This document shows, in pieces, positions 17,466 to 25,789 of a stretch of 57,019 bases of DNA; the first letter of the stretch is position 1, and the number at the start of each line of letters is the position of its first letter. Below the pieces are notes generated by a model, which had not been told where the DNA came from, ran no database searches, and saw only the letters and a list, made by a program, of their open reading frames with translations. Source of the stretch: Alloalcanivorax balearicus MACL04 (GTDB taxonomy: Bacteria; Pseudomonadota; Gammaproteobacteria; Pseudomonadales; Alcanivoracaceae); the NCBI RefSeq assembly GCF_025532145.1, contig NZ_ARXS01000029.1:1-57019 (forward strand). Direction: 5' to 3'. A program made the position numbers and the translations under genes.

Positions 17466-17959
17466 CAGGATGCCACCCGCCCGCTTCTGTCCAGTTTCAT
17501 ACGTGTATAGGTGGCCTGACCGGTGGCCACCGGCTCGCCCTGCTCGTCCCCCTCCTCCCAGGCGGTCATGCGCACAAAGGTGACATGGGCACTGAGGCGA
17601 TAGCAGGTGGCGTCGCAAATCACCGCCTTGCCCGGCGTCGGCGCGTGCAGGTGATCAATACGCAAATCGATGGTCGGGGTGATCTCCACCGCCGGGTACA
17701 GACGGCAGCTGTTGGCCATGCCGCCGGCATGGTCCATCAGGGCGAAGACAGCGCCGCCGTGCAGCACGCCGGTGTCCGGATTGCCCACCAGATCCTCGCG
17801 CCAGGGCAGACGCAATCGCACGCCCTCCTCTTCCGCGCTGAGCACTTCCAGGCCCAGCATGCGCGAGTGGCGCACGGTTTCCAGGGAACGTTTGCAAACG
17901 TCCATTCGGGTGTAAGGTACGGCTGAATCTGTCACGGCGGCCAATGCTCCCATGGTCAA
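17465..17959 (-). CDS. PaaI-type hotdog thioesterase, proximal of a tandem pair
   Basis: Hotdog protein of 164 residues with VLHGGAVFALMDHAGG as the active-site segment. Its strands (TIDLRIDHLHAPTPG, HVTFVRMTAWEEG) align with those of the next gene, although the two are clearly diverged. The start is uncertain: ATG 17959 is the longest, and ATG 17905 (MDVCKRS) is possible. The pair may form a heteromer or two enzymes with different acyl preference. It is divergent from the PhaC-like hydrolase gene. Confidence 0.85.
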   Translation of the reverse strand: MTMGALAAVTDSAVPYTRMDVCKRSLETVRHSRMLGLEVLSAEEEGVRLRLPWREDLVGNPDTGVLHGGAVFALMDHAGGMANSCRLYPAVEITPTIDLRIDHLHAPTPGKAVICDATCYRLSAHVTFVRMTAWEEGDEQGEPVATGQATYTRMKLDRSGRVAS

Positions 17960-18058
17960 GGCGCGGCAAGCTTAACGCCTTGTTTTAGCGCTGAAAAGCG
18001 CCAATGGCAAATGCCGGTGGCGACCTTCACCACTGGATCCGGCAGTCTGGAGCCCTGC

Positions 18059-19180
18059 ATGTCACCTCGTTTCTCCCTGAAGAACGGCGCCCGCGCCCTG
18101 GGTCTGGCGATGGAACGCCGGCGCCACCCGCGTCGCTTCATCCAAACCGATAAAACGCCCTGGGATCGCATTTATCAGGACGGCATCATGTCGGTTCGTC
18201 ACTACAGCCTGCCACCGATGGCGCGCATTCCGGTCGGCGGCGAGATGATCCCGGTGGAGCGGAGCAAGCACCGGCGGCCGCTGCTGCTGGTGCCGGCACT
18301 GGGAATCCACTGCTGGACCTTCGATCTGATGCCGAATCGCTCCATGGTGCGTTATCTGATGGCGCGCGGCCACGACGTCTATCTGATCGACTGGGGCCAG
18401 CCCTCCAAGGCGGACCGCGAGCTGGACCTGAACACCTACGTTAATCACTGGCTGCCGGCGGCGGTGGAAGCGGTGCGCGACCATACCGGCGCCGAGGATA
18501 TCAATCTGCTCGGCTACTGCATGGGCGGCCTGCTCAATCTGATGTACCTGGGCGGCCATCCGGGAGCGCCGGTGCACAGCCTGGCCACCATCGCCAGCCC
18601 GGTGAACTTCCACAAAAGCGGCCCGTTCGGTACCGTCTTCAGTCTCGCGGCGATCCCCGCCATGCAGGTGCATGACTGGTTCCAGGTGCGCCTGGAGCCG
18701 CTGGACAGCAAACTGTTCCACATTCCCGCCAACCTGCTGTCCTGGGGTTTCAAGCTCACCAATCCGCCAGGGCTGGTGCAGTCCTACGTGGATTTATGGC
18801 GCAACTCCGCCGACCGCGACTATCTCACCGAATACATGACCATGGGGCAGTGGTTCAACGACATGGTGGATTACCCCGGCGCGGTGGTCAGAGAGGTGAT
18901 CGAGAAACTGATTCTGGCCAACAGTCTGGCCGACGGTCGTATCAAACTGGCCGACCATGAGGTGGACTTCGCCAATGTCACCCAGGATCTGCTGGCCATC
19001 GGCGGCACCAGTGATCGCATCGTCACGCTGCGCGCGGCGCGGGACATTCTCAAGGTAGTGGGCAGTAGCGAAAAGCGCTTTGAGGAAGCGCCGGGTGGTC
19101 ATGCCGGCGTCTTTGCCGGCAGCAAGGCCCCGGCCCATACCTGGCGCATCATCGCCGACTGGCTGGCCGCACGGGGGTGA
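18059..19180 (+). CDS. PhaC-like alpha/beta hydrolase (class III PHA synthase-like)
   Basis: Protein of 373 residues with the size and active site of class III polyhydroxyalkanoate synthases: lipase-like box LGYCMGG with Cys154, Asp319 in GGTSDRIV, and His348 in PGGHAGV. The use of Cys rather than Ser separates it from ordinary lipases. True class III enzymes need PhaE, which is not nearby, nor are phaA, phaB or phasin genes. It may therefore be a stand-alone acyltransferase or hydrolase. I chose ATG 18059, six bases after TGGAG, over ATG 18011, which lacks a ribosome site. Confidence 0.82.
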   Translation: MSPRFSLKNGARALGLAMERRRHPRRFIQTDKTPWDRIYQDGIMSVRHYSLPPMARIPVGGEMIPVERSKHRRPLLLVPALGIHCWTFDLMPNRSMVRYLMARGHDVYLIDWGQPSKADRELDLNTYVNHWLPAAVEAVRDHTGAEDINLLGYCMGGLLNLMYLGGHPGAPVHSLATIASPVNFHKSGPFGTVFSLAAIPAMQVHDWFQVRLEPLDSKLFHIPANLLSWGFKLTNPPGLVQSYVDLWRNSADRDYLTEYMTMGQWFNDMVDYPGAVVREVIEKLILANSLADGRIKLADHEVDFANVTQDLLAIGGTSDRIVTLRAARDILKVVGSSEKRFEEAPGGHAGVFAGSKAPAHTWRIIADWLAARG

Positions 19181-19219
19181 AAAGCGCTGGAATCACCGCT
19201 CGCTTCGAATCACCCCCGG

Positions 19220-19300
19220 CTACGAAGCCGCTGTGGGAGCTTGCGGACTCCCGGGTCTCCTGGATTCGCTTGCAGGCAAGCTCCCACAGCGGCTTCGTAG
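19220..19300. repeat. REP-like hairpin, subtype A, copy 3 (left arm shortened)
   Basis: The right arm (19263-19300) is complete, with GATTCGCTTGCAGGC running out to GCGGCTTCGTAG. The left arm keeps CTACGAAGCCGCTGTGGGAG and CTTGC, but its inner CTGCAAGCGAAT is replaced by unrelated bases. It separates the PhaC-like gene from the convergent DUF1232 gene. Confidence 0.85.
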
Positions 19301-19341
19301 ACCTCTCTGAATTCATGTTCCCAGCACCGGCCGGTAGTGGC

Positions 19342-19752
19342 TCACGAGCTGCGATAGGCTGACCTACCTTCCGGGTCCTGACCGTCCCGCCACAGCCGGT
19401 ACTTCTCCAGATCCGAACCGATCCAACGCCAGGCGCGATTGAGCACCACCAGATCATCCAGCAACCCGACACCGAGAATCATGTCCGGCACCGCGTCCAG
19501 CGGCATCAGGAAGTAGATCAACACCGCCGCCACCGTGACCAGCGTGGCCCAGGGCGCGGCCGGGTAACGTCGCAGGGACCAGTCCCGCAGCATGCCCCCG
19601 GCCAGTTGCAGTTTTTCCCAGGCCTCGCCCAGACGGTCACGGTTGGCCCAGGCCTTGGCGGCACTGGCGGCGGCCAGGCGCTGGCTGGCCAGCGGGGACT
19701 TGAGTACACGGCCGGCCCGTTGCCGGGCGCGGCGCCAGGTGGATTCAGCCAT
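19342..19752 (-). CDS. DUF1232 (YkvA-like) membrane protein
   Basis: Protein of 136 residues with a positively charged N terminus (WRRARQRAGR), a membrane segment ATLVTVAAVLIYFLMPLD, and the DUF1232 hallmark LMPLDAVPDMILGVGLLDD, in which the Pro-Asp pairs form the family core. The family is found at membranes and its biochemical role is unknown. The ATG at 19752 lies inside the 3' end of the parA-like gene (8-bp overlap), so the two are co-translated. An upstream open frame to 20049 overlaps parA and was not used. Confidence 0.8.
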   Translation of the reverse strand: MAESTWRRARQRAGRVLKSPLASQRLAAASAAKAWANRDRLGEAWEKLQLAGGMLRDWSLRRYPAAPWATLVTVAAVLIYFLMPLDAVPDMILGVGLLDDLVVLNRAWRWIGSDLEKYRLWRDGQDPEGRSAYRSS

Positions 19753-20524
19753 AGAGCTCCCGGTACAGCGCCCGGTATTCATCGGTGAGTTTATGACGCG
19801 GATTCCAGTGCACCAGCGGCAATGCCTTGTCGTGAGATTCCCGCATGGCGACACTGGCGGACAACCGGCTGTTGAGAATCGGCAGCCCCTCCTCCTGCAG
19901 CTGCGCCACCAGTTCCTGGGGCAGGCGGGCGCGGGGCTGGTACTGGTTGACGACGATGCCGTCCACGGAAAGATCCTCGTTATGGTCCTCCCGAGTTTCC
20001 TGGATATTTTCCAGCAACGAGTACAGCGCCTTGCGCGAGAAGGCATCACAATCGAATGGAATCAATACCCGGTCACAGGCGATCAGTGCCGAAAGCGTAT
20101 AAAAATTGAACGCCGGCGGGGTGTCCACATAGATGGCATCGAACTCGCGCGAAAGAGTCTTTAACAAACCGCGCAGTTTGTAGATTTTATGCTTGGATTC
20201 CAGCAGGTGTTCCACTTCGCCCAGCTCACCATTGGCGGGCAATACATACAGATTTTCAAAACGGGTGGTGTGCAGATATTCCCTTGGCGCTTTTTCCTTG
20301 ATCTTGAACGACAGTGTCTGAGCAAAGAACGAGCCGATGTTGGGGGCCGGCCCGTCTTCACCCCGATAGGCCTCCATGCCAAGCAGATACTGGCTGGCGT
20401 TACATTGCGGATCGAGATCCACCACCAGAGTCTTGCGGCCTTCACTGGCGGCAATGGCGGCCAGGTTGACGGTGATACTGGATTTGCCGACACCGCCTTT
20501 GCGGTTGAACACCACTGTTCGCAT
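19745..20524 (-). CDS. ParA/MinD-type P-loop ATPase
   Basis: ParA-family ATPase of 259 residues with deviant Walker A KGGVGKSS (Lys9 and Lys14), switch region VVDLDPQCNASQYL and Walker B-like AIYVDTPPAFNFYT. Such ATPases position DNA, proteins or membrane complexes. No parB or parS-like gene is adjacent, so it is an orphan; its only partner is the overlapping DUF1232 gene. ATG 20524 has GGAGG eight bases upstream. The weaker TTG at 20545 precedes this ribosome site and was rejected. Confidence 0.88.
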   Translation of the reverse strand: MRTVVFNRKGGVGKSSITVNLAAIAASEGRKTLVVDLDPQCNASQYLLGMEAYRGEDGPAPNIGSFFAQTLSFKIKEKAPREYLHTTRFENLYVLPANGELGEVEHLLESKHKIYKLRGLLKTLSREFDAIYVDTPPAFNFYTLSALIACDRVLIPFDCDAFSRKALYSLLENIQETREDHNEDLSVDGIVVNQYQPRARLPQELVAQLQEEGLPILNSRLSASVAMRESHDKALPLVHWNPRHKLTDEYRALYRELYG

Positions 20525-20835
20525 CAAAATACCTCCATAACCCAAGCTCTCATGTTACACAGCCGGCCAGCGTGGAGCAGCGGCCGTGGAGACCTGCCCC
20601 ACAGGCGTGCGGGATGTCCACAGTTTCTGTGGATAACCGCGTGCATAAGCCGTTGATGGCGTGCCGTGGCCGGGAGAATACGGGACCTGCCCGCCACATG
20701 ATCGTTCTTTACCCAGCACCGGGTAAATATCCGGCAGAAAGACATATACCCGCTATTGCCTTCCGTTCGAAGCCTGCCCAGCATACAGGTAAACACCATA
20801 TATACGCCGATACCACAACGACAACGGAGAACTCC
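20525..20835. other. 311-bp divergent intergenic region with a DnaA-box-like palindrome
   Basis: This region separates the divergent parA-like and P450 genes. It contains the perfect palindrome TCCACAG-TTT-CTGTGGA at 20617-20633. The right half runs into TGTGGATAA (20628-20636), identical to the complement of the E. coli DnaA box TTATCCACA. An AT-rich ATATACGCCGATACC segment near 20800 may hold the P450 promoter. I see no gene. Confidence 0.6.
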
Positions 20836-22182
20836 ATGGCCACCATGACCCCGCTGGCGCCGGTTCCCGCCGGCAGCGCGCTGAAACCAGTCCCCGGCGA
20901 TACCGGGCTGCCGCTGATCGGCAACACCCTGGCGATGATGCGCGACCCGGTCACCACGCTACGACAGCGTTATGACCGTTTCGGGCCGGTGTCCTGGACC
21001 CACCTGTTTGGTTTGAAGATGGTGCAGATGCTCGGCCCCGATGCCAATCAGTTCGTGTTGATGAATCGCGGCGACCTGTTTTCCAACCATCAGGGCTGGT
21101 CTTACTTCATCGGTCCGTTCTTCCATCGTGGCATCATGTTGCTGGATTTCGAGGAGCACCGCTGGCATCGCCGTATCATGCAACAGGCATTCCAACGCGA
21201 GGCCCTGCGTGGTTACCTGCGGCGGATGGCGCCGCGCACCGAAGAGGGTCTGTCGCATTGGTCGGAGGGCCCCATCAAGCTGCTTCCGGCCCTCAAGCAA
21301 CTGACCCTGGACCTGGCCACCGACGTGTTCATGGGCCGGGAACTGGGCGATCAGACAGACCGGATCAACCGCGCCTTTATCGACACCGTACGCGCCGGGA
21401 CTTCCCTGATTCGTTTCCCGGTCCCGGGACTCGGCTGGTCAAAAGGACTGCGGGGGAGACGGGTTCTGGAGCGGCTGTTCATGGACGATATCGGCGCCAA
21501 GCGCGCCGCTCCGGATAGCGACTTGTTCAGCATGCTGTGCCAGGCTCGCACCGAGGATGGCCATGAGTTCAACGACGAGGATGTGGTCAGCCATATGATC
21601 TTTCTGATGATGGCAGCCCACGACACCACCACCATCACGCTGTGCACCCTGCTCTATCATCTGGCCCGGGAGCCGCAATGGCAGGAGCGGCTACGGGAGG
21701 AGTCCCTGGCTCTGGGCAAGCCCTGGGTGGAACACGAGGATCTGGACAAACTCCCCGGTATCGGCCTGGCCATGAAGGAGGCGCTGCGGCTGTGCGCGCC
21801 AGTGCCCAGCATGCCCCGGCGCACGGTCAAGGACGTGGAGTACGACGGCTTCTATATACCCGCCGGCACCTTCATCAATATCGCGCCGTTTTTCACCCAT
21901 TCCATGGAGGAGTACTGGCCGGATCCGGAACGGTTCGACCCGGAGCGCTTCAGCGATGCCCGCCGCGAAGACCGGGTACATCCCTATGCCTGGGTGCCTT
22001 TCGGTGGCGGCGCGCACAAATGCATCGGTCTGCATTTCGCCGAGATGCAGGTCAAATCCGTATTGCATCAAATGCTGCTGCGCTTCCGCTGGCGGGTGCC
22101 GGAGGGCTACGAAATGCCACTCGACACCCGCAGCCTGCCGGTGCCCGCCGACGGCTTGCCGGTAACGCTGGAGCGGCTTTAA
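20836..22182 (+). CDS. cytochrome P450
   Basis: Soluble P450 of 448 residues with a complete set of motifs: I-helix MAAHDTT (259-265) for oxygen activation, K-helix EALR (315-318), the PERF-type segment PERFDPERF, and the heme loop FGGGAHKCIG with Cys396 as thiolate ligand. It should hydroxylate a hydrophobic substrate using electrons from a ferredoxin and reductase encoded elsewhere. The absence of an N-terminal anchor is normal for bacteria. By eye it resembles CYP51/CYP120-like sterol- or terpenoid-class P450s more than the alkane CYP153 family, but this is weak. GGAGA precedes the ATG at 20836. Confidence 0.93.
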   Translation: MATMTPLAPVPAGSALKPVPGDTGLPLIGNTLAMMRDPVTTLRQRYDRFGPVSWTHLFGLKMVQMLGPDANQFVLMNRGDLFSNHQGWSYFIGPFFHRGIMLLDFEEHRWHRRIMQQAFQREALRGYLRRMAPRTEEGLSHWSEGPIKLLPALKQLTLDLATDVFMGRELGDQTDRINRAFIDTVRAGTSLIRFPVPGLGWSKGLRGRRVLERLFMDDIGAKRAAPDSDLFSMLCQARTEDGHEFNDEDVVSHMIFLMMAAHDTTTITLCTLLYHLAREPQWQERLREESLALGKPWVEHEDLDKLPGIGLAMKEALRLCAPVPSMPRRTVKDVEYDGFYIPAGTFINIAPFFTHSMEEYWPDPERFDPERFSDARREDRVHPYAWVPFGGGAHKCIGLHFAEMQVKSVLHQMLLRFRWRVPEGYEMPLDTRSLPVPADGLPVTLERL

Positions 22183-22197
22183 GGCTGGGCATCGCGG

Positions 22198-22388
22198 TCG
22201 CTGGCACGCTTACACGCAACACGCTTGCTCGCCTCATTCGCAAGCAAGCTCGCTTCCCACATCGACTCGTAGCCCCCCTGTGGGAAGCGAGCTTGCTCGC
22301 GAATACAGTACGAATTCATGGCTACAAGACCACGCAAGCGGGCCAGGGGTTTAGCGTGCCGGCGTGCTGCGTGTACGCGTGCCAGCGA
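22198..22388. repeat. nested inverted repeat, 191 bp, enclosing REP subtype C
   Basis: Outer 27-bp arms (22198-22224 and 22362-22388) begin TCGCTGGCACGC and continue with ACACGCA; the paired arm differs at only three positions. They enclose the subtype C hairpin and about 60 bp of other sequence. The outer arm shares GTGCCAGCGA with the composite repeats at 26937 and 56947. It fills the gap between the P450 gene and gorA, which are convergent. Confidence 0.85.
22236..22304. repeat. REP-like hairpin, subtype C
   Basis: Arms ATTCGCAAGCAAGCTCG + CTTCCCACA and TGTGGGAAG + CGAGCTTGCTCGCGAAT pair nearly perfectly around a 17-base loop. It shares TGTGGGA and GCGAAT with subtypes A and B, but has AAGCGAGCTTGCTC in place of GAGCTTGCCTGCAA. 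Confidence 0.88.
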
Positions 22389-22435
22389 GTTGCGGGACAC
22401 CACTGGTCCACGGACCGGCGATCTCCCGACGCTGA

Positions 22436-23827
22436 TCAGACTGCGGATGACGCCCTCTCGCCGGCGCTAACAGTGTCGCCCTGACGCAAGGTCACCAACT
22501 CCTCGGCGGAGGTGGGGTGGATGCCGACAGTGGCGTCGAAGTCCGCCTTGGTGGCGCCCATTCGAATGGCGACGGCGAAGCCCTGAGTGATTTCCGCCGC
22601 CTCCTCACCGGCCATGTGCAGACCCACCACCTTATCGCTGCTGTCATCGACGATCAGTTTCATCAGCGTGCGTTCCTGGATATCGCTGAGGGTGTAGCGC
22701 AGCGGCCGGAACTGGCTGCGGTACACTCGCACGGTGCCATAACGGGCCAGAGCCTGCTCCTCGGTCAGCCCCACCGTACCGATATTGGGGTGACAGAACA
22801 CCGCCGTGGGCACGTCACTGTAGACCACCGGTCCTTCCGGCTTTTGTTCACCGAACAGGAAGGCCGCCAGCCACATGCCTTCGGCCAGGGCCACCGGCGT
22901 CAACTGCAGCCGGTCGATCACATCGCCCAGGGCGTATACATTGGCGACGCTGGTCTCGAAGCGGTCATTCACCTCGATAGCGCCGCGCCCGTTGGTTTGC
23001 ACCGCCACTCCGTCGGCGAACAGCCCATCCAGCCTGGGCACCCGGCCGGTGGCGTAGAACACTTCGTCCACGCGTAGTTCGGAGTCGTCGGTTAGGCGAA
23101 GTACCTTCTCTTCACCCTGCTCCTCAATGGCGCTCACGTCGGTGTTGAAGCGCAAGTCCACGCCGGCGTGACGCATGCCTTCGGCAACGAACTCCCGCAC
23201 ATCCTTGTCGAAGCCGCGCAGGAACAGATCGCGGCGATACAGTTGCGTCACCGCCACGCCCAGACCGTTAAGAATGGAAGCGAACTCGCTGGCGATGTAG
23301 CCACCGCCCACCACCGCCACCCGTTTCGGCAACTGCTCCAGGTAAAACAGATCGTCGGAGATGCGCACATGGTCACGGCCGGGAAAGTCCGGCACGAACG
23401 GCTTGCCGCCGGTGGCGATGAGAATATGGCGGGCCTGCAGCAAGGTCTCGCCGTTCACGCTGACCGTGCCGCTGCTCTCGACCCGGCCATGGCCTTCGAA
23501 GATCTGCACGCCGGCGCCGTCCAGCAGCTTGCGGTAAATGCCGTTCAAACGTTCGATTTCGCGGGTTTTGTTGTCCCGCAAGGTGGCCCAGTCGAAGGAC
23601 CAGTCACCCACGCTGTAGCCATAACTGGCGGCCAACTCGAATTCACCAGGGAACCCGGCGCCATAAGCAAACAGCTTCTTCGGCACACAGCCCACATTGA
23701 CGCAGGTGCCACCGAAAAAGCGCTCCTCGATGATCGCCACTTTGGCGCCATGGCTGGCGGCCATGCGCGCGGCACGCACACCGCCGGATCCCGCTCCGAT
23801 CACTACCAAGTCAAATTCAGCGGACAC
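22436..23827 (-). CDS. gorA: glutathione-disulfide reductase
   Basis: FAD enzyme of 463 residues that reduces glutathione disulfide with NADPH. The FAD motif is VIGAGSGGVRAAR (9-21), the redox-active disulfide is GGTCVNVGCVPKK (Cys42 and Cys47), a second nucleotide-binding GGGYIASEFASI follows, and the C-terminal dimer-interface motif is GIHPTSAEELVTLR with the catalytic His-Glu pair. The start is a GTG at 23827, with AAGGAGC seven bases upstream; the open frame extends to 23914 but has no better site. Nearby gloB, 22 kb away, also uses glutathione. Confidence 0.93.
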   Translation of the reverse strand: MSAEFDLVVIGAGSGGVRAARMAASHGAKVAIIEERFFGGTCVNVGCVPKKLFAYGAGFPGEFELAASYGYSVGDWSFDWATLRDNKTREIERLNGIYRKLLDGAGVQIFEGHGRVESSGTVSVNGETLLQARHILIATGGKPFVPDFPGRDHVRISDDLFYLEQLPKRVAVVGGGYIASEFASILNGLGVAVTQLYRRDLFLRGFDKDVREFVAEGMRHAGVDLRFNTDVSAIEEQGEEKVLRLTDDSELRVDEVFYATGRVPRLDGLFADGVAVQTNGRGAIEVNDRFETSVANVYALGDVIDRLQLTPVALAEGMWLAAFLFGEQKPEGPVVYSDVPTAVFCHPNIGTVGLTEEQALARYGTVRVYRSQFRPLRYTLSDIQERTLMKLIVDDSSDKVVGLHMAGEEAAEITQGFAVAIRMGATKADFDATVGIHPTSAEELVTLRQGDTVSAGERASSAV

Positions 23828-23979
23828 AAGCTGCTCCTTAAATTCGTGCTGGATCAGGGCGCCGGCTTCGGCCCCCGGGGATGCTGTTATTCTGGCGTCT
23901 GTCCCGGGAATCACAAGCCGGCGCAGACAATGACGCCGATAGCGGACGGCGATACACCCTTAGAGCCTGTTCACGGTCT

Positions 23980-25545
23980 TCAGGCACCCACGCGGAAACG
24001 GGCAAAGGGCGCATGCAGACTGGGCCGTCCCTCGGTCAGGTAGAGACCGCGTTCAATCGGCGGCCACAGTTCTTCCATGGGGATCGAATCGCCGTTGGAA
24101 TTGACCAGACGAATATGATGGCGGCGCAATTCCCGCGGCTCACCGACACCGCAGGAGTGGGCGATGGTTTCCACCTCCTTGACCAGGTTGGCATGGAAGT
24201 AGGCCACCCGCTGAGCCTTTTCCGCCGGCACCAGTCCGCGCTGCAAACGGGGGTCGTGCGTGGTGACGCCGGTGGGACAGGTATTGCGATTGCACTGCAT
24301 GGCCTGGATGCACCCCAAAGCGAACATATAGCCGCGCGCCGAGACGCAGAAATCCGCGCCCATGGCGATGGCCCAGGCCACCATGTTCGGTGTGATCAGC
24401 TTACCGGACGCGATCACCCGGATCCGCTCCCGCAGGGCGAAGCCGTCGAGCAAATCCACCACCAGCGGCAGCGATTCCGACAGGTTCAGCCCGACATCGT
24501 CCATCAGCGACATCGGCGCCGCGCCTGTGCCGCCGTCACCGCTGTCGATGGTGATGAAGTCCGGAGCGCTTTCCAGGCCGCGTTCGTGGATCTCCATGAA
24601 CAGGTCCTCCAGCCACTGCCAGGAACCGATCACCGCTTTGATACCCGTGGGTTTGCCGGTAACGTCACGGACGCGATGGATCATGTCGAGAAGATCAGCG
24701 GCGCTGCCCACATCCGGCTGGCCGTTGGGACTGATCGACGGCTGCCCCACCGGGATACCGCGAATCGAGGCGATTTCCTCGGTCACCTTGGGTCCCGGCA
24801 GAATGCCGCCCTTGCCCGGCTTGGCGCCCTGGCTGAGTTTGATCTCGATCATTTTCACTTCCGGCCGCTGCGCCACCTGCTCCAGCCTGGCATCGTCCAG
24901 GCCGCCGTCGGCATTGCGCACACCATAGCGGGCGGTGCCAATCTGGAAAATCACGTCGCAGTGACCTTCCAGGTGCCAGGGCGCCAGCCCCCCTTCCCCG
25001 GTATTCAGCCAGCACCCGGCCAGTGAGGCGCCGTGGGACAAGGCTCTGACCGCCGGTTTGGACAAGGCACCGAAGCTCATTCCGGAAATATTGTAGAAAC
25101 TGCGGGCCACGTAAGGCTGGCGGGCGTGTGGACCGATCATCACCGGCATGGTCTCCGCCGCGTCCTTCTCCAGGGTCGGAAACGGCGTATTGAGAAACAC
25201 CACCCGCCCGGCGCCATTCTGCTTGGTGGAGCCGAATGCCACGGTGTTGCTCAGGTTCTTCGCCGCCCGATACACCCAACTGCGCTGGGCGCGATTGAAC
25301 GGCAGTTCTTCCCGGTCCATGGCGAAGAAGTACTGGCGGAAGAATTCCCCCAGGTGCTCAAAGAAATAGCGGAAACGGCCGATTAGCGGGTAGTTACGGC
25401 GGATCGAATGGGCGGTTTGCAGGTAGCGATCCTGAAACCACAGCACCAGAGCGGTCAGCAGCGCGATCACCAGAGCCAGCAACAACCCCAGCTCCAGCCA
25501 GGTAATGAAGGTATCCAGCCAGGACTGCAGCTGTGGAGACAACAT
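23980..25545 (-). CDS. membrane-anchored FMN/3Fe-4S glutamate-synthase-like protein
   Basis: Protein of 521 residues corresponding to the FMN synthase domain of glutamate synthase large subunit, without the amidotransferase and GXGXG domains. A membrane helix at about 16-38 (LELGLLLALVIALLTALVLW) precedes it, as in archaeal-type GltB2 relatives. FMN-site sequences are SGMSFGALSKPAV and IDSGDGGTGAAP, and a C-x5-C-x4-C cluster, GCIQAMQCNRNTC, is that of the 3Fe-4S centre. The ATG has an AAGGAGG site. No glutaminase or gltD partner is adjacent. It may be an FMN-dependent redox enzyme with a donor of its own rather than a nitrogen-assimilation enzyme. Confidence 0.87.
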   Translation of the reverse strand: MLSPQLQSWLDTFITWLELGLLLALVIALLTALVLWFQDRYLQTAHSIRRNYPLIGRFRYFFEHLGEFFRQYFFAMDREELPFNRAQRSWVYRAAKNLSNTVAFGSTKQNGAGRVVFLNTPFPTLEKDAAETMPVMIGPHARQPYVARSFYNISGMSFGALSKPAVRALSHGASLAGCWLNTGEGGLAPWHLEGHCDVIFQIGTARYGVRNADGGLDDARLEQVAQRPEVKMIEIKLSQGAKPGKGGILPGPKVTEEIASIRGIPVGQPSISPNGQPDVGSAADLLDMIHRVRDVTGKPTGIKAVIGSWQWLEDLFMEIHERGLESAPDFITIDSGDGGTGAAPMSLMDDVGLNLSESLPLVVDLLDGFALRERIRVIASGKLITPNMVAWAIAMGADFCVSARGYMFALGCIQAMQCNRNTCPTGVTTHDPRLQRGLVPAEKAQRVAYFHANLVKEVETIAHSCGVGEPRELRRHHIRLVNSNGDSIPMEELWPPIERGLYLTEGRPSLHAPFARFRVGA

Positions 25546-25577
25546 ACTTCCTCCTTGACGATTGAGGGACGGGCCGC

Positions 25578-25616
25578 TCTGTAAAGACTATCTGTAAAGA
25601 CTATCCATAAAGAGTA
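25578..25616. repeat. 13-bp tandem repeat, three units
   Basis: TCTGTAAAGACTA occurs twice back to back (25578-25590, 25591-25603), followed by TCCATAAAGAGTA (25604-25616). It lies 33 bp upstream of the FMN protein start, in the divergent gap shared with the lytic transglycosylase gene, so it could carry regulator sites. Confidence 0.85.
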
Positions 25617-25789
25617 CTGGCAGGCGCACCTCCGGGAAAGGTGAGACCTGGTTCAGAGGCCGATGGTTGCCCTCTACCCCATGCCCGTCCGCTGTGGTAT
25701 CAAAGGAACCCTTGGGGGAACGGTCGACGTGGACGTGGGCCGATAAACAATACCGTTCAACAATAACAGCACGGATTGAATAACGAGAT

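Noticed and set aside
20617-20636. Chromosome replication origin near the ParA gene
   Set aside because: Only one DnaA-box-like sequence, no dnaA, parB, gidA or rnpA nearby and no cluster of boxes or AT-rich unwinding element.
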